This document shows, one piece after another, positions 15,598 through 25,070 of a stretch of 64,000 nucleotides of DNA. The notes under the pieces are model-generated. The model worked only from the letters and a program-made list of their open reading frames with translations, had not been told where the DNA came from and did no database searches. A program made the position numbers and the translations under genes. The first letter of the stretch is position 1. The number at the start of each line of letters is the position of its first letter. The DNA is from Arthrobacter zhaoxinii (GTDB lineage Bacteria > Actinomycetota > Actinomycetes > Actinomycetales > Micrococcaceae), in contig NZ_JANFLT010000005.1 of NCBI RefSeq assembly GCF_024385505.1, positions 124,001-188,000 on the forward strand. Direction: 5' to 3'.

Positions 15598-18042
15598 GTG
15601 GCCAACAGCGCAACGCCTGCCGATGAGGCAGGAAACAGCGGTACCACGGGGATTGACCCGGGCAGTGAGAGCACCGCAGCGAGTGAAGCTGCGGCGCTGG
15701 ATGCTGCCGGCAACCGCAGCGCCGACGCCCTGCTCCCGGTACCCGGCCAGGCCAGGACCCCTGCAGGGGCGAAGGTCGGCAGCGGATCAGGGCGGGCCCC
15801 GTCGACCGGGCGCCGCACCTCCACGCGCGCCCGGCTCGCCCGGCTGGCCGGCCGCGGCAATCCCGGCTACTCGCCCATGCTGGAACCGCTGCTGCGCACC
15901 GTGCGGGTGAACAACCCCAAGGAAGACCTGGACCTGATCCAGCGCGCCTACGTGGTGGCCGAGCGCAGCCACGAGGGCCAGAAGCGCAAGAGCGGGGACC
16001 CGTACATCACCCACCCGGTGGCTGTGGCGACCATCCTGGCGGAACTCGGCATGTCCGGCACCACCCTGGCGGCGGCCCTGCTGCATGACACCGTGGAGGA
16101 CACCAGCTACACCCTGGACGAGCTGCGCTCCGATTTCGGTCCCGAAGTGGCGATGCTCGTGGACGGCGTCACCAAGCTGGACAAGGTCACCTTCGGCGAC
16201 GCCGCGCAGTCCGAAACCGTGCGCAAAATGGTTGTTGCCATGGCCAAGGACATCCGCGTCCTGGTCATCAAACTTGCGGACCGGCTGCACAACGCCCGCA
16301 CCTGGCGGTTCGTATCACCGGAATCGTCCGCCAAGAAGGCGCGCGAAACCCTGGAAATCTTCGCCCCGCTGGCCCACCGGCTGGGCATGAACACCATCAA
16401 GTGGGAGCTGGAGGACCTGTCCTTCGCCGCACTGCATCCCAAGGTCTATGACGAGATTGTCCGGATGGTCGGCGACCGGACGCCGGAACGGGAAAAGTAC
16501 CTGGGCACGGTGCGGTCCCAGATCGCCGATGACCTGCACGCGGTCAAGATCAAGGCCACCATCACCGGCCGGCCCAAGCACTATTACTCGATCTACCAGA
16601 AGATGATCGTGCGGGGCAAAGACTTCGACGACATCCATGACCTGATGGGCGTACGCGTCCTGGTGGACTCCGTCCGCGACTGCTACGCCACCCTCGGTGC
16701 CCTGCATTCGCGCTGGAACCCCCTTCCCGGGCGGTTCAAGGACTACATCGCGATGCCGAAGTTCAACATGTACCAGTCACTGCACACCACGGTGATCGGT
16801 CCCGGCGGCAAGCCGGTGGAGATCCAGATCCGCACCCATGACATGCACCGCCGGGCCGAATACGGCGTGGCGGCGCACTGGAAGTACAAGGACGGAAACA
16901 AGGGCCCCGAAGCCCCCGATGACATGGGCTGGCTGCGGAGCCTGGTGGACTGGCAGCAGGAAACCTCGGATCCGGACGAATTCCTGGACTCCCTGCGGTT
17001 CGAAATCAACGCCCGCGAGGTCTTCGTCTTCACCCCCAAGGGCGAAGTGATGGCCCTTCCGGCCGGTTCGACGCCGGTGGACTTCGCGTACGCGGTCCAC
17101 ACCGAGGTGGGCCACCGGACCATCGGTGCACGCGTCAACGGGAAACTGGTGCCGCTCAACAGCGAGCTCCAGCACGGCGACTGGGTGGAGATCTTCACCT
17201 CCAAGGCCGAAGGCGCCGGCCCCAGCCAGGACTGGCAGGGCTTCGTCAAGAGCCCGCGTGCCCGGAACAAGATCCGGCAGTGGTTCACCAAGGAACGCCG
17301 CGAAGAGGCCATCGAAAAGGGCAAGGACCTGCTGACCCGGGGGATGCGCAAGCAGAACCTGCCGCTGCAGCGCCTGATGACCCACGATGCGCTGGTCGCG
17401 GTGGCCGAGGAACTGCACCACCAGGACATTTCGGGGCTCTACGCCGCCGTCGGTGACGGCCATACCTCGGCCCAGAACGTCATTGAGCACCTGGTCAACC
17501 TGATGGGCGGCCATCAGGGCGCCGAAGAGGACCTGGCGGAAGCACCGGTCTCCACGGCCGCCCGCCGCCCCAAGTTCACGGATTCGGGCGTTACCGTGCG
17601 CGGTACGGGAGACGTGTGGGTCAAGCTGGCCCGCTGCTGCACGCCGGTCCCGCCGGACCCCATCATCGGGTTCGTCACGCGCGGCTCAGGCGTTTCGGTC
17701 CACCGCAGCGACTGCCGCAACGTGCAGGAACTGCGGGCCACACCGGACCGCATTGTCCCGGTGGAGTGGGCACCGACCCAGTCCAGCGTGTTCCTGGTCG
17801 AAATCCAGGTGGAGGCACTGGACCGCAAGAGCCTGCTCTCGGACGTGACCCGGGTGCTCTCGGAGAACCACGTGAACATCCTCTCCGCCAGCGTCAACAC
17901 CTCCAGTGACCGCGTGGCCATGTCGAAGTTCGTCTTCGAAATGGGGGATCCGAAGTACCTGAGCCACATCCTCAGCGCAGTGCGCAAGATCGACGGCGTG
18001 TTCGATGTCTACCGGACCACCGGGTCGCAGCGGCGGGTCTAA
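15598..18042 (+). CDS. relA: Bifunctional (p)ppGpp synthetase/hydrolase RelA/SpoT (Rel)
   Basis: 814 residues from GTG 15598, with GAAAGG six bases upstream. Rel makes and degrades the alarmone (p)ppGpp. Domains in order: a non-conserved N-terminus (1-90); HD hydrolase with HD at 163-164 in LLHDTVEDT; synthetase (about 280-420) with GVRVLVDS and [19 protein letters not shown] near 480 ([17 protein letters not shown]); zinc-finger-like CCTPVPPD segment; and C-terminal ACT. Both catalytic halves look intact, as expected for the single long Rel of actinobacteria. In many actinobacteria apt lies between secF and relA; it is absent here. Confidence 0.95.
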   Translation: MANSATPADEAGNSGTTGIDPGSESTAASEAAALDAAGNRSADALLPVPGQARTPAGAKVGSGSGRAPSTGRRTSTRARLARLAGRGNPGYSPMLEPLLRTVRVNNPKEDLDLIQRAYVVAERSHEGQKRKSGDPYITHPVAVATILAELGMSGTTLAAALLHDTVEDTSYTLDELRSDFGPEVAMLVDGVTKLDKVTFGDAAQSETVRKMVVAMAKDIRVLVIKLADRLHNARTWRFVSPESSAKKARETLEIFAPLAHRLGMNTIKWELEDLSFAALHPKVYDEIVRMVGDRTPEREKYLGTVRSQIADDLHAVKIKATITGRPKHYYSIYQKMIVRGKDFDDIHDLMGVRVLVDSVRDCYATLGALHSRWNPLPGRFKDYIAMPKFNMYQSLHTTVIGPGGKPVEIQIRTHDMHRRAEYGVAAHWKYKDGNKGPEAPDDMGWLRSLVDWQQETSDPDEFLDSLRFEINAREVFVFTPKGEVMALPAGSTPVDFAYAVHTEVGHRTIGARVNGKLVPLNSELQHGDWVEIFTSKAEGAGPSQDWQGFVKSPRARNKIRQWFTKERREEAIEKGKDLLTRGMRKQNLPLQRLMTHDALVAVAEELHHQDISGLYAAVGDGHTSAQNVIEHLVNLMGGHQGAEEDLAEAPVSTAARRPKFTDSGVTVRGTGDVWVKLARCCTPVPPDPIIGFVTRGSGVSVHRSDCRNVQELRATPDRIVPVEWAPTQSSVFLVEIQVEALDRKSLLSDVTRVLSENHVNILSASVNTSSDRVAMSKFVFEMGDPKYLSHILSAVRKIDGVFDVYRTTGSQRRV

Positions 18043-18064
18043 CCGGCCAGGGTCGGCTAGTCGG

Positions 18065-18682
18065 CTAGTCAGCAGGGTCGGCGGCGGCCGCGACGCGTTC
18101 CAGCGCCGCCGCCTTGCCGGGCACCCGGCTGCCGGCCTCCAGTGCACGCCGCACGAGGTCCAGCCGGCAGCCCAGCACCGGATGCGCCGCGAGCCGACGC
18201 AGGGCGGCAACGGCGTCCGCAGTGCCCGCATAGAGGGCGACGTCGACGGCGGTCCGCAGCGGCGAGGTGACGGACACTGTGCCTACGTCCACGCGGTCCG
18301 CAGGGCCCAGCAGGACCTCATGGAGGACCGCGGTGCTGAAGGGCTGCATGGCACCGGTGCGGCTGCGCCGGTCCGCCAGGACATCGAGCCTGGGCGGCCG
18401 CGGAGCGCAGCCGTAAATCCAGGCGGCGGTCAGCCGTCCCATGGTGAGGCGCCGGCGCAGCGGCGGCGGCAGTTCCGCGGACGCCGCAAGGGCACGGACC
18501 ACCGGATCCGGCCGGACATCCCAGCGCACAAAGGTCCCGGCATACACATGGCGCAGCAGCCCGTCCATCGCCATGGCCTGGAGTTCCTCGTGGCGGAAGA
18601 CCTCCCCGGCAGTGAACAGCGCTCCGCCCGTGGAAGTGACCTGGGGAAGGGCCCCGGGGTAGGGAAAAAGTTGAGCGGGCAT
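18065..18682 (-). CDS. AbiEi-like / hypothetical protein
   Basis: 205 residues from ATG 18682; an in-frame GTG at 18700 would add six. The N-terminal part (FRHEELQAMAMDGLLRHVYAGTFVRWD) looks like the winged-helix region of AbiEi-type antitoxins. VSVTSPLRTAVDVAL resembles the short conserved block seen in that family and in DUF559 proteins. No AbiEii-type nucleotidyltransferase toxin and no C-terminal endonuclease domain is present, so this may be an orphan regulator. No good ribosome-binding site is visible. It lies convergent to relA. Confidence 0.6.
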   Translation of the reverse strand: MPAQLFPYPGALPQVTSTGGALFTAGEVFRHEELQAMAMDGLLRHVYAGTFVRWDVRPDPVVRALAASAELPPPLRRRLTMGRLTAAWIYGCAPRPPRLDVLADRRSRTGAMQPFSTAVLHEVLLGPADRVDVGTVSVTSPLRTAVDVALYAGTADAVAALRRLAAHPVLGCRLDLVRRALEAGSRVPGKAAALERVAAAADPAD

Positions 18683-18713
18683 ACAGATCAGCTTGTGCAC
18701 TCTGCGGCCAAAA

Positions 18714-18760
18714 CGAAAGCCCCGGCCCGCCGCTGTGGATAACGGGGACCGGGGCTTTCG
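18714..18760 (-). terminator. Terminator after DUF349 gene
   Basis: CGAAAGCCCCGG and CCGGGGCTTTCG form a 12-bp inverted repeat with a 23-base loop, just past the 3' end of the minus-strand DUF349 gene and before the AbiEi-like gene. Confidence 0.65.
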
Positions 18761-18781
18761 CCGTGCGGAAGAGGGTAAAGC

Positions 18782-20212
18782 CTAGGCGAAGTCCTGCGCG
18801 GACTTCTGCAGCATGGCCAGCCACTGCTGGCGGGCTTCAAGGGCTTCGCGCGCATCCGCGATCTTCTTCGCGTTGCCGGCCTTCTCGGCGTCGGCCAGAT
18901 CCTGCTCGAGGGACGCGATGGTCGCCTCCAGCTGGGACAGCGCCGAGTTGGTGCGCGCCTTGGTTTCCGGGTTGCTCCGCTGCCAGTGCTCGTCTTCGGC
19001 GGCCTTGACGGCTTCCTCGACCTTGCGGATGCCGGCTTCCATGCGGCCCATGTCCGCCCGCGGCACCTTGCCGGCGTCTTCCCAGCGTTCGCGGATGGAC
19101 TGCAGGGCCTTGCGGGCTGCGGTCAGGTCACGCACCGGCAGCAGCGCCTGGGCTTCCTTCAGCAGCTCTTCCTTGACTACGAGGTTGGCGGCGAATTCCT
19201 CGTCGATAACCTCGTTCGCGGCCTGCCGGGCTGCGAAGAACTGATCCTGCGCTGCACGGAAACGCGCCCACAGGGCGTCGTCGTCCTTGCGGCTGGCGCG
19301 CTTGGACGCCTTCCACTCGTCCATGAGCTGCCGGTATTCGGCGGCGGTGTTGCCCCAGTCCGTGGACGTGGCCAGTTCCTCGGCGCGGGCGATGAGCGCC
19401 TCCTTCGCCGCCTTGGCGGACGAGTTTTCGCTGTCCAGCTGGGAGAAGTAGGCGCGGCGGTGGCGGTCGAAGACCGTGCGGGCGGAACGGAACCGCTTCC
19501 ACAGGGAGTCTTCGGTGCTGCGGCCCAGGCGCGGGCCGTTCTTCTGCGCGGTCTTCCACGCATCGAACAGCTCATTCATCCGGTTGCTGCTGGTCTTCCA
19601 CTGGATGGTGGCAGGGTCCTTGGCGGCGATTTCCTCCGCCTCGGCCACGATGGCCTCGCGGGCAGCGAGTTCGCGGGCCTTCACTGCTTCAGCTTCGGCG
19701 CGCTCGGCGGCCTCGGCTTCCTGCAGCGAGGCTTCGAGGGACGCAATGCGGGCGTCGAGAGCCTTGATGTCGCCCACCATCTTGCGCTCGGCCACCTGCT
19801 GGGCCAGGTGCTTCAGCGTCTTGTGGATGTCTGCGGCCGGGGCCTTGACCTGCACCCGCTGCTCGAGGAGCAGGAGCTGGCTGGCGACGTCGTCGTACTT
19901 GCGTACGAAGTAGGCCAGCGCTTCCTCCTTGGAGGCATCGGGGAACTGCCCGACGGCGGTTTCCTCGCCGTCCACGATCAGGAAGACGTGGCCGTCCTCC
20001 TCGACGCGTGCGAAGCGGGCTGCTTCCTCCAGCGGGGTGGAGTGGGCGGCCGGGGCAGCCACCACCGGCTGGGCTGCCGCGCCGGGCCGGGCGCCTACGG
20101 CTGCGGGGGAGGGCCGCCGCGCCGCGAGTGCTGCCGGGCTCGGAGTGGCAGGCCGGGACGTCTCCGTAGTGGAAGGGCCTGCTGTTTCGTCGGATTTCTG
20201 ACTGTCTGTCAC
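18782..20212 (-). CDS. DUF349 domain-containing coiled-coil protein
   Basis: 476 residues. An Ala/Pro-rich N-terminus (1-60) is followed by about 400 mostly helical, charged residues. At least three DUF349 repeats are visible, each with a W-x3-G/K...LW-x-RFR pattern: QWKTSSNRMNELFDAWK...LWKRFRSAR, EYRQLMDEWKASKR...LWARFRAAQ, and a third with RERWEDAGKVPRADMGRME. The rest is coiled coil. The function of DUF349 proteins is not established. GTG start at 20212. A terminator follows. Confidence 0.85.
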   Translation of the reverse strand: MTDSQKSDETAGPSTTETSRPATPSPAALAARRPSPAAVGARPGAAAQPVVAAPAAHSTPLEEAARFARVEEDGHVFLIVDGEETAVGQFPDASKEEALAYFVRKYDDVASQLLLLEQRVQVKAPAADIHKTLKHLAQQVAERKMVGDIKALDARIASLEASLQEAEAAERAEAEAVKARELAAREAIVAEAEEIAAKDPATIQWKTSSNRMNELFDAWKTAQKNGPRLGRSTEDSLWKRFRSARTVFDRHRRAYFSQLDSENSSAKAAKEALIARAEELATSTDWGNTAAEYRQLMDEWKASKRASRKDDDALWARFRAAQDQFFAARQAANEVIDEEFAANLVVKEELLKEAQALLPVRDLTAARKALQSIRERWEDAGKVPRADMGRMEAGIRKVEEAVKAAEDEHWQRSNPETKARTNSALSQLEATIASLEQDLADAEKAGNAKKIADAREALEARQQWLAMLQKSAQDFA

Positions 20213-20265
20213 CGCTAAAAGTCTTTCACTCGATGGATGGCAGTTTGCGAAGCCCGCGCCGCCGT

Positions 20266-21024
20266 TTACTTCAGGGTGAACGAGTTAATCGTCACCGGGT
20301 CTTTCGGACGGCCATCGGTTCCCCCGGAGTCAGTCCCCGAGGATGCAATGGCCTCAACTACGTCAAGACCTGACGTTACCTTACCCATTATCGTGTAGCC
20401 GCCGGATTCCTGCGCCAACGTCGAATCCTTGTAAACGATGAAGAACTGTGTGCCGTTGCTCATCACGTCGTCACCGCGGGCGACGGCGATGGTCCCGGCC
20501 GGGTAAATGCCGTCGGCAGGGGAGTTTTCCACGGGCCCCCACAGGAAATCCTGGTCGGCCTTTCCGTCACCGTTCGGTGATCCGCACTGCAGCACGGACG
20601 TGGATTCGGCGGCGGTCAGACGGTGGCAGTCCTTGCCGCTGAAATACCCCTCATCCGCAAGCGTCTTGAACACGGCGGCGGCCTGCGGTGCCGCGTTGCC
20701 GTCCAGCTCCACCCCGACCTCGCCCTGGCCAAGGGACAGGGAACCCGTGAAGGTCTTCCCCTCGGCAACGGACGGATCCGGAACGGCGGGCAAATCGGCG
20801 GCGGCGGACTCTTCCCGCAGCTGTGCCAGTTCGTCCGCGGTGGGGTCTGTACTGAACCAGCTCACCTGCAGGGCCACGGCCAGCGCGAGGATCACGACGG
20901 CGGCCGCTGCCGCGAAGAGGTTGTCCCGCTTCCGGCGTTTGGCACGGGCAGCGGCGAAGGCCCTGCGCGCTTCCATCCTCGCCACGCGGCGCCTGTCTTC
21001 ACGGCTGGTGCGGTTCGCTGCCAC
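20266..21024 (-). CDS. Membrane-anchored cyclophilin-type peptidyl-prolyl isomerase
   Basis: 252 residues. A charged N-terminus (1-35) precedes one membrane helix (about 36-54, NLFAAAAAVVILALAVAL). The extracytoplasmic cyclophilin domain then has GYFSGKDCHRLT, GTIAVARGD, NGTQFFIVYKDS and GYTIMGKVTSGLDVVE. These are the conserved active-site strands, although several human CypA positions are replaced, as in related actinobacterial proteins. The likely role is folding of exported proteins. It is divergent from hisS. Confidence 0.9.
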   Translation of the reverse strand: MAANRTSREDRRRVARMEARRAFAAARAKRRKRDNLFAAAAAVVILALAVALQVSWFSTDPTADELAQLREESAAADLPAVPDPSVAEGKTFTGSLSLGQGEVGVELDGNAAPQAAAVFKTLADEGYFSGKDCHRLTAAESTSVLQCGSPNGDGKADQDFLWGPVENSPADGIYPAGTIAVARGDDVMSNGTQFFIVYKDSTLAQESGGYTIMGKVTSGLDVVEAIASSGTDSGGTDGRPKDPVTINSFTLK

Positions 21025-21124
21025 CGTTACCTCCTGTACTGGATCTGCTGATCCCGGGCCGGAGCGGGAACGGACAGGAGTCCGCCCCCGCGCGTCCGGG
21101 ACAAGGGCTGGCGCCCGAGTTCGC

Positions 21125-21169
21125 TAAAATGAGTGCCGCACATAGTTTATGCACGCTTTGAAGCGTGCA
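21125..21169 (+). promoter_or_regulatory. hisS promoter -10 and leader hairpin
   Basis: TAAAAT (21125-21130) is a candidate -10, giving a leader of roughly 90 bases. TGCACGCT (21150-21157) and AGCGTGCA (21162-21169) form a perfect 8-bp hairpin with a TTGA loop near the predicted 5' end. It could stabilise or regulate the mRNA. I see no T-box motif. Confidence 0.4.
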
Positions 21170-21226
21170 CTTTGGCCGGGCGGAGTGCTGCCTGCGCCGT
21201 TTCGCCCACCTAAGGAGTTTGCCGCC

Positions 21227-22582
21227 ATGGCACGCAAGGCCTCACTGTCCGGTTTCCCCGAATGGCTACCGCAGGAGCGCCTGGTTGAACTCCATGTCCT
21301 GGACGTACTGCGCCGAACCTTCGAACTGCACGGCTTTTCCAACATTGAAACCCGTGCCGTGGAAACGGTGGGCCAGCTGTTGCGCAAGGGCGAGATTGAC
21401 AAGGAAGTCTATGCACTGAGCCGCCTGCAGGCCGAGGAGGGTGAGGCCTCCGGCAAGGAGGATCCCAACCAGCTAGCCCTGCACTTCGACCTGACCGTGC
21501 CGTTTGCCCGCTACGTGGTGGAGAACGCCGGCCACCTCTCCTTCCCGTTCCGCCGCTACCAGATCCAGAAGGTCTGGCGCGGTGAACGGCCGCAGGAGGG
21601 ACGCGCCCGGGAGTTCACGCAGGCCGATATTGACGTGGTGGGCGACGGCGACCTGCCGTTCCGGTACGACGTCGAGCTGGCGCTGGTGATCGCCGAAGCC
21701 CTCGGCGCGCTGCCCATCCCCGAGTTTAAGATCCGGGTCAACAACCGCAAGCTGGCCGAAGGCTTCTACCGCGGCATCGGCCTGGAAGACACGGCCGGGG
21801 TGCTGCGCAGCATCGACAAACTGGAGAAGATCGGTGCGCAGCGTGTGGCCGAACTCCTGCAGGAAGAACTCGGCGCCACTGCCGAGCAGGCCGAGGCGGC
21901 CCTGAAGCTGGCCTCCATCCACACGGAAGACACCTCCTTCGTTGAGCAGGTCCGCGCCCTGGGCGTGTCCAACGAACTGCTCGAGGAAGGCCTGGACGAA
22001 CTGTTCCAGGTCATCAGTGAAGCTTCCCGCCGTGCTCCGGGCCGCGTCCTGGCAGACCTGAGCATTGCCCGCGGCCTGGACTACTACACCGGCACCGTCT
22101 ACGAAACGGTCCTCGTTGGCCACGAAGCGCTCGGCTCGATCTGCTCCGGCGGACGCTACGACTCCCTGGCGAGCAAGGGCAGCCGCACCTTCCCCGGCGT
22201 CGGACTCTCCATCGGCGTCACCCGGCTGGTGATGCGCATCCTCAGCCAGGACTTCGCCCAGGCCTCGCGCAGCGTGCCCACCACCGTGCTGCTGACCCTG
22301 GCCACCGATGAGTCCTGGTCCGAGGCCCAGGACATTGCCGCCCAGCTCCGCAGCCGGGGGATCTCCGTGGAGGTGGCACCGAAGGCAGAGAAGTTCGGCA
22401 AGCAGATCAAGTTCGCCGACCGCCGGGGCATCCCGTTTGTCTGGTTCACCCGCGAAGACGGCAGCCACGAGGTCAAGGACATCCGCTCCGGTGACCAGGT
22501 GCCCGCGGATCCGGCGCTCTGGACGCCGCCCGCGGAGGACCTCACCGTGCAGGTGACCCCGGCTTCGGTTCCCACCGCCTAG
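21227..22582 (+). CDS. hisS: Histidyl-tRNA synthetase
   Basis: 451 residues from ATG 21227, with AAGGAG 9 bases upstream. An open frame back to 21149 lacks such a site. It is a class II aminoacyl-tRNA synthetase that charges tRNA-His. Motif 2 is FRRYQIQKVWRGERPQEGR, the histidine-specific HisA motif is ARGLDYYTGTVYE, and motif 3 includes FPGVGLSIGVTRL. The C-terminal anticodon-binding domain covers the last 95 residues. Confidence 0.95.
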   Translation: MARKASLSGFPEWLPQERLVELHVLDVLRRTFELHGFSNIETRAVETVGQLLRKGEIDKEVYALSRLQAEEGEASGKEDPNQLALHFDLTVPFARYVVENAGHLSFPFRRYQIQKVWRGERPQEGRAREFTQADIDVVGDGDLPFRYDVELALVIAEALGALPIPEFKIRVNNRKLAEGFYRGIGLEDTAGVLRSIDKLEKIGAQRVAELLQEELGATAEQAEAALKLASIHTEDTSFVEQVRALGVSNELLEEGLDELFQVISEASRRAPGRVLADLSIARGLDYYTGTVYETVLVGHEALGSICSGGRYDSLASKGSRTFPGVGLSIGVTRLVMRILSQDFAQASRSVPTTVLLTLATDESWSEAQDIAAQLRSRGISVEVAPKAEKFGKQIKFADRRGIPFVWFTREDGSHEVKDIRSGDQVPADPALWTPPAEDLTVQVTPASVPTA

Positions 22583-22620
22583 CGGAGCGGGCCGGGTAGC
22601 TGTTGCGGGCGGAGGCGTCC

Positions 22621-22626
22621 TAGGCT
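22621..22626 (+). promoter_or_regulatory. -10 element for leaderless deaminase gene
   Basis: TAGGCT ends 7 bases before ATG 22634, and no Shine-Dalgarno sequence precedes the start. Confidence 0.45.
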
Positions 22627-22633
22627 TGGTTCC

Positions 22634-23653
22634 ATGGTTGCCGAACTGCTTTCCACCCCGCCCTGTGCCGAAATCCACCTGCACATAGAAGGGACGCTGG
22701 AACCCGAGCTGATCTTCGAACTGGCTGCGCGCAACGGCATTGACCTGCCCTACGCCGATCTCGAGGACCTCCGCGCCCGTTACCGCTTCACGGACCTGCA
22801 GTCCTTCCTGGACCTGTACTACTCCAACATGGACGTCCTGCGCACGGAGGCGGACTTCGCCGACATGACCCGCGCCTATCTGCGGCGGGCAGCCACCGCC
22901 GGGGTGCGGCATGTGGAGATGATGATGGACCCGCAGGCGCACCTCATCCGCGGGATTCCGCTCGAGACCTCCGTCCGCGGTGTGTGCGCGGTGCTGGAGC
23001 GCAGCGAGGAGGAATTCGGCATCTCCACCGGGCTGATCGCCGCGTTCCTGCGTGACCGCCCTGCGACGGAAGCCCTGGGGGTCCTGGACGAGCTGCTGGC
23101 CATGGGTGCGCCGATCATTGCGATCGGCCTGGATTCGGCGGAAGTGGGGAATCCGCCGTCGTGGTTCGTCGAGCTGTACCGGAGGGCGCGGGAGGCCGGA
23201 CTGAGGACCGTTGCCCATGCCGGCGAGGAGGGGCCGCCCACCTACATCGTGGAGGCCCTGGACCTGCTCCTCGTCGACCGGATCGACCACGGCATCACCT
23301 GCCTGGATGACCCGGCGCTGGTCGAGCGGCTGGTCCGCGAGAGAATTCCGCTGACCATCTGCCCGCTTTCCAACGTGCGCCTGCAGGCCGTGGAGAGCCT
23401 GGCGCAGCATCCGCTGCCGCAGATGCTCGATCACGGGCTGAACATTTCAGTGAACTCCGACGATCCGGCGTATTTCGGCGGCTACGTGGATGACAACTTC
23501 CGGACCGTGCAGGAAGTCTTCGGCCTGAGCCGGGCGCAGCTCGCCCGGCTCGCGGAGGATTCCATCGAAGCTTCGTTTGCGTCCGCGGGACGCCGCGCCG
23601 AACTGCTGGACGAAGTCCGTGCGTGGGCGGCGGCCGGACCCGAAGCGGCCTAA
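22634..23653 (+). CDS. Adenosine deaminase family protein, probably adenine deaminase (Aah1 type)
   Basis: 339 residues. Metal-dependent amidohydrolase of the purine deaminase family. Zinc and catalytic motifs are EIHLHIEGTLEPE (N-terminal HxH), HAGEEGPPTYI (His and Glu), RIDHGITC and NSDDPAYFGGY (the zinc-binding Asp). The combination EGTLEP, HAGEEGP, CPLSNVRLQ and NSDDPAYFGGY matches yeast Aah1-type adenine deaminase rather than classical adenosine deaminase, which usually has HAGE followed by other residues and CPTSN. I therefore favour adenine to hypoxanthine. The permease gene on the other strand overlaps its last four bases. Confidence 0.87.
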   Translation: MVAELLSTPPCAEIHLHIEGTLEPELIFELAARNGIDLPYADLEDLRARYRFTDLQSFLDLYYSNMDVLRTEADFADMTRAYLRRAATAGVRHVEMMMDPQAHLIRGIPLETSVRGVCAVLERSEEEFGISTGLIAAFLRDRPATEALGVLDELLAMGAPIIAIGLDSAEVGNPPSWFVELYRRAREAGLRTVAHAGEEGPPTYIVEALDLLLVDRIDHGITCLDDPALVERLVRERIPLTICPLSNVRLQAVESLAQHPLPQMLDHGLNISVNSDDPAYFGGYVDDNFRTVQEVFGLSRAQLARLAEDSIEASFASAGRRAELLDEVRAWAAAGPEAA

Positions 23654-24993
23654 AGCGCCGGCGGCGTCTTGGCGGAACGCGGGCGGCGGAAGCTCAGACG
23701 GACTACCAGTCCGGCCACCAGGATGATCAGGGCCAGGCTGATGGACAGCGGCGGCAGAGCGAGGGCCAGCAGCAGGGCACCGGCCGCGCCGGCAAGGTTC
23801 AGGATGCGCGGCGCGTAGCGGGTGCGGTCCTTCAGTGAGAACGCGCACACGGTGGTGATGGCCGCGTAGAACAGCAGCGTGAAGGACGCCATGCCCAGCA
23901 GTCCGTCAATATCGCCGGACAGCACCAGCAGCAGGACGACGACGGCGGCCGCGGCGTGGGCGGCCCAGGGGACGGAACCGGTCCGGGTGTTCCGAGTAGC
24001 GCTGAAGACTGACGGCAGGTCCCGGTCGGAGGCCATGGCGGACGCGGTCCGGCTTGCCGATTCCAGCAGCGACCACAGTCCGCCCAGCGCAGCGGCAGTA
24101 ACCGCAATGACAACGGCACCCGTACCCACCCCGGCGCCCACGCTTTGCATCGGGTCCAGCAGCGGAGCGGTTTCCGCGGACAGCGCCGCCGCCCCGTAGT
24201 AGGCCAGCATGGAGGAGCCCATGAACCAATAAAGCACGAAGGCCACGGCCAGGGCCGCAGGGATGGCGATGGGGAGGTTGCGGGAGGGATTGCGCACACC
24301 GGAGCCCATGGTGGCCAGCCGCGTGTACCCGGAGAAGAGGAAGAACAGCAGTCCGGCCGCCTGCAGCACCCCGGACGTGGATGCCTCGATCTCCGCGCCC
24401 ACGCGCACCGGCTGGTTGGGTGCCTCGTTGAAGAGCACCACCACGGTGAAGGCCAGGACGCTGAAAACGAAGGCAACAATGAAGCGGGTCACCCAGGAGC
24501 TCCGGCTGAATCCCAGCAGATTCACTGTGGCCATCACAACGACGGCGCCCGCGGCACCGACCCTGGGGTGTTCTGGGACGGCGTAGGCGCCGAACGCGAG
24601 GGCCAGCACGGCGGAGGACAGCAGCAGTCCCCACACCAGGGTCCAGCCGGAAAGGAACCCGCTGTACGGTCCCAGCAGGATCCGCGCGGCGGTCCGCGCC
24701 GTGGCATCCCCGCCCTGGTCGTCGGGGAGGCGCCGCGAGACGGCCCTGCTGAGCTGGAAGGTGGAGAGCCCGCAGAGGAAGGCCACAAATGCGGCTAGTC
24801 CCAGCGCGGCGCCCAGTGCAGGACCTGCGGCGGCGGCAGCCGGCGAGAAGGCAACAAACGCACCCGCGCCGACAATGGAGCCTAGGCCGGCAGTGGTGGC
24901 GTCAAAGCCGCCCAGGGGAACTCGCGGCTGGGTAGTGCCGGACAACAGGGGTGTCCAATCGGTAGGTGCTTGGCGGGGTGGGGGTCCGTTCAC
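23650..24993 (-). CDS. APC family permease
   Basis: 447 residues with about 12 predicted membrane helices. The first helix carries [14 protein letters not shown], close to the G-x-I-G-x-G-I-F substrate-binding motif of the amino acid-polyamine-organocation superfamily. [14 protein letters not shown] matches the conserved loop after TM6. The substrate is not predictable from sequence. It is convergent with the adenine-deaminase-type gene (four-base overlap) and divergent from aspS. Confidence 0.87.
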   Translation of the reverse strand: MNGPPPRQAPTDWTPLLSGTTQPRVPLGGFDATTAGLGSIVGAGAFVAFSPAAAAAGPALGAALGLAAFVAFLCGLSTFQLSRAVSRRLPDDQGGDATARTAARILLGPYSGFLSGWTLVWGLLLSSAVLALAFGAYAVPEHPRVGAAGAVVVMATVNLLGFSRSSWVTRFIVAFVFSVLAFTVVVLFNEAPNQPVRVGAEIEASTSGVLQAAGLLFFLFSGYTRLATMGSGVRNPSRNLPIAIPAALAVAFVLYWFMGSSMLAYYGAAALSAETAPLLDPMQSVGAGVGTGAVVIAVTAAALGGLWSLLESASRTASAMASDRDLPSVFSATRNTRTGSVPWAAHAAAAVVVLLLVLSGDIDGLLGMASFTLLFYAAITTVCAFSLKDRTRYAPRILNLAGAAGALLLALALPPLSISLALIILVAGLVVRLSFRRPRSAKTPPAL

Positions 24994-24996
24994 CGG

Positions 24997-25049
24997 TAAA
25001 CTCTCAAGAAGACCGTGTATTTACAATGGGCGGAAACAGTGGTTTCCGC
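24997..25049 (+). promoter_or_regulatory. aspS -10 element and leader hairpin
   Basis: TAAACT (24997-25002) is a candidate -10. GCGGAAAC (25030-25037) and GTTTCCGC (25042-25049) form a perfect 8-bp hairpin with a 4-base loop in the leader, 21 bases before GTG 25071. Confidence 0.4.
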
Positions 25050-25070
25050 AAGTTTCTCGAAAGGACAGCT

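Noticed and set aside
21473-23434. 653-codon open frame on the minus strand
   Set aside because: Antisense to hisS and the deaminase gene and without recognisable motifs.
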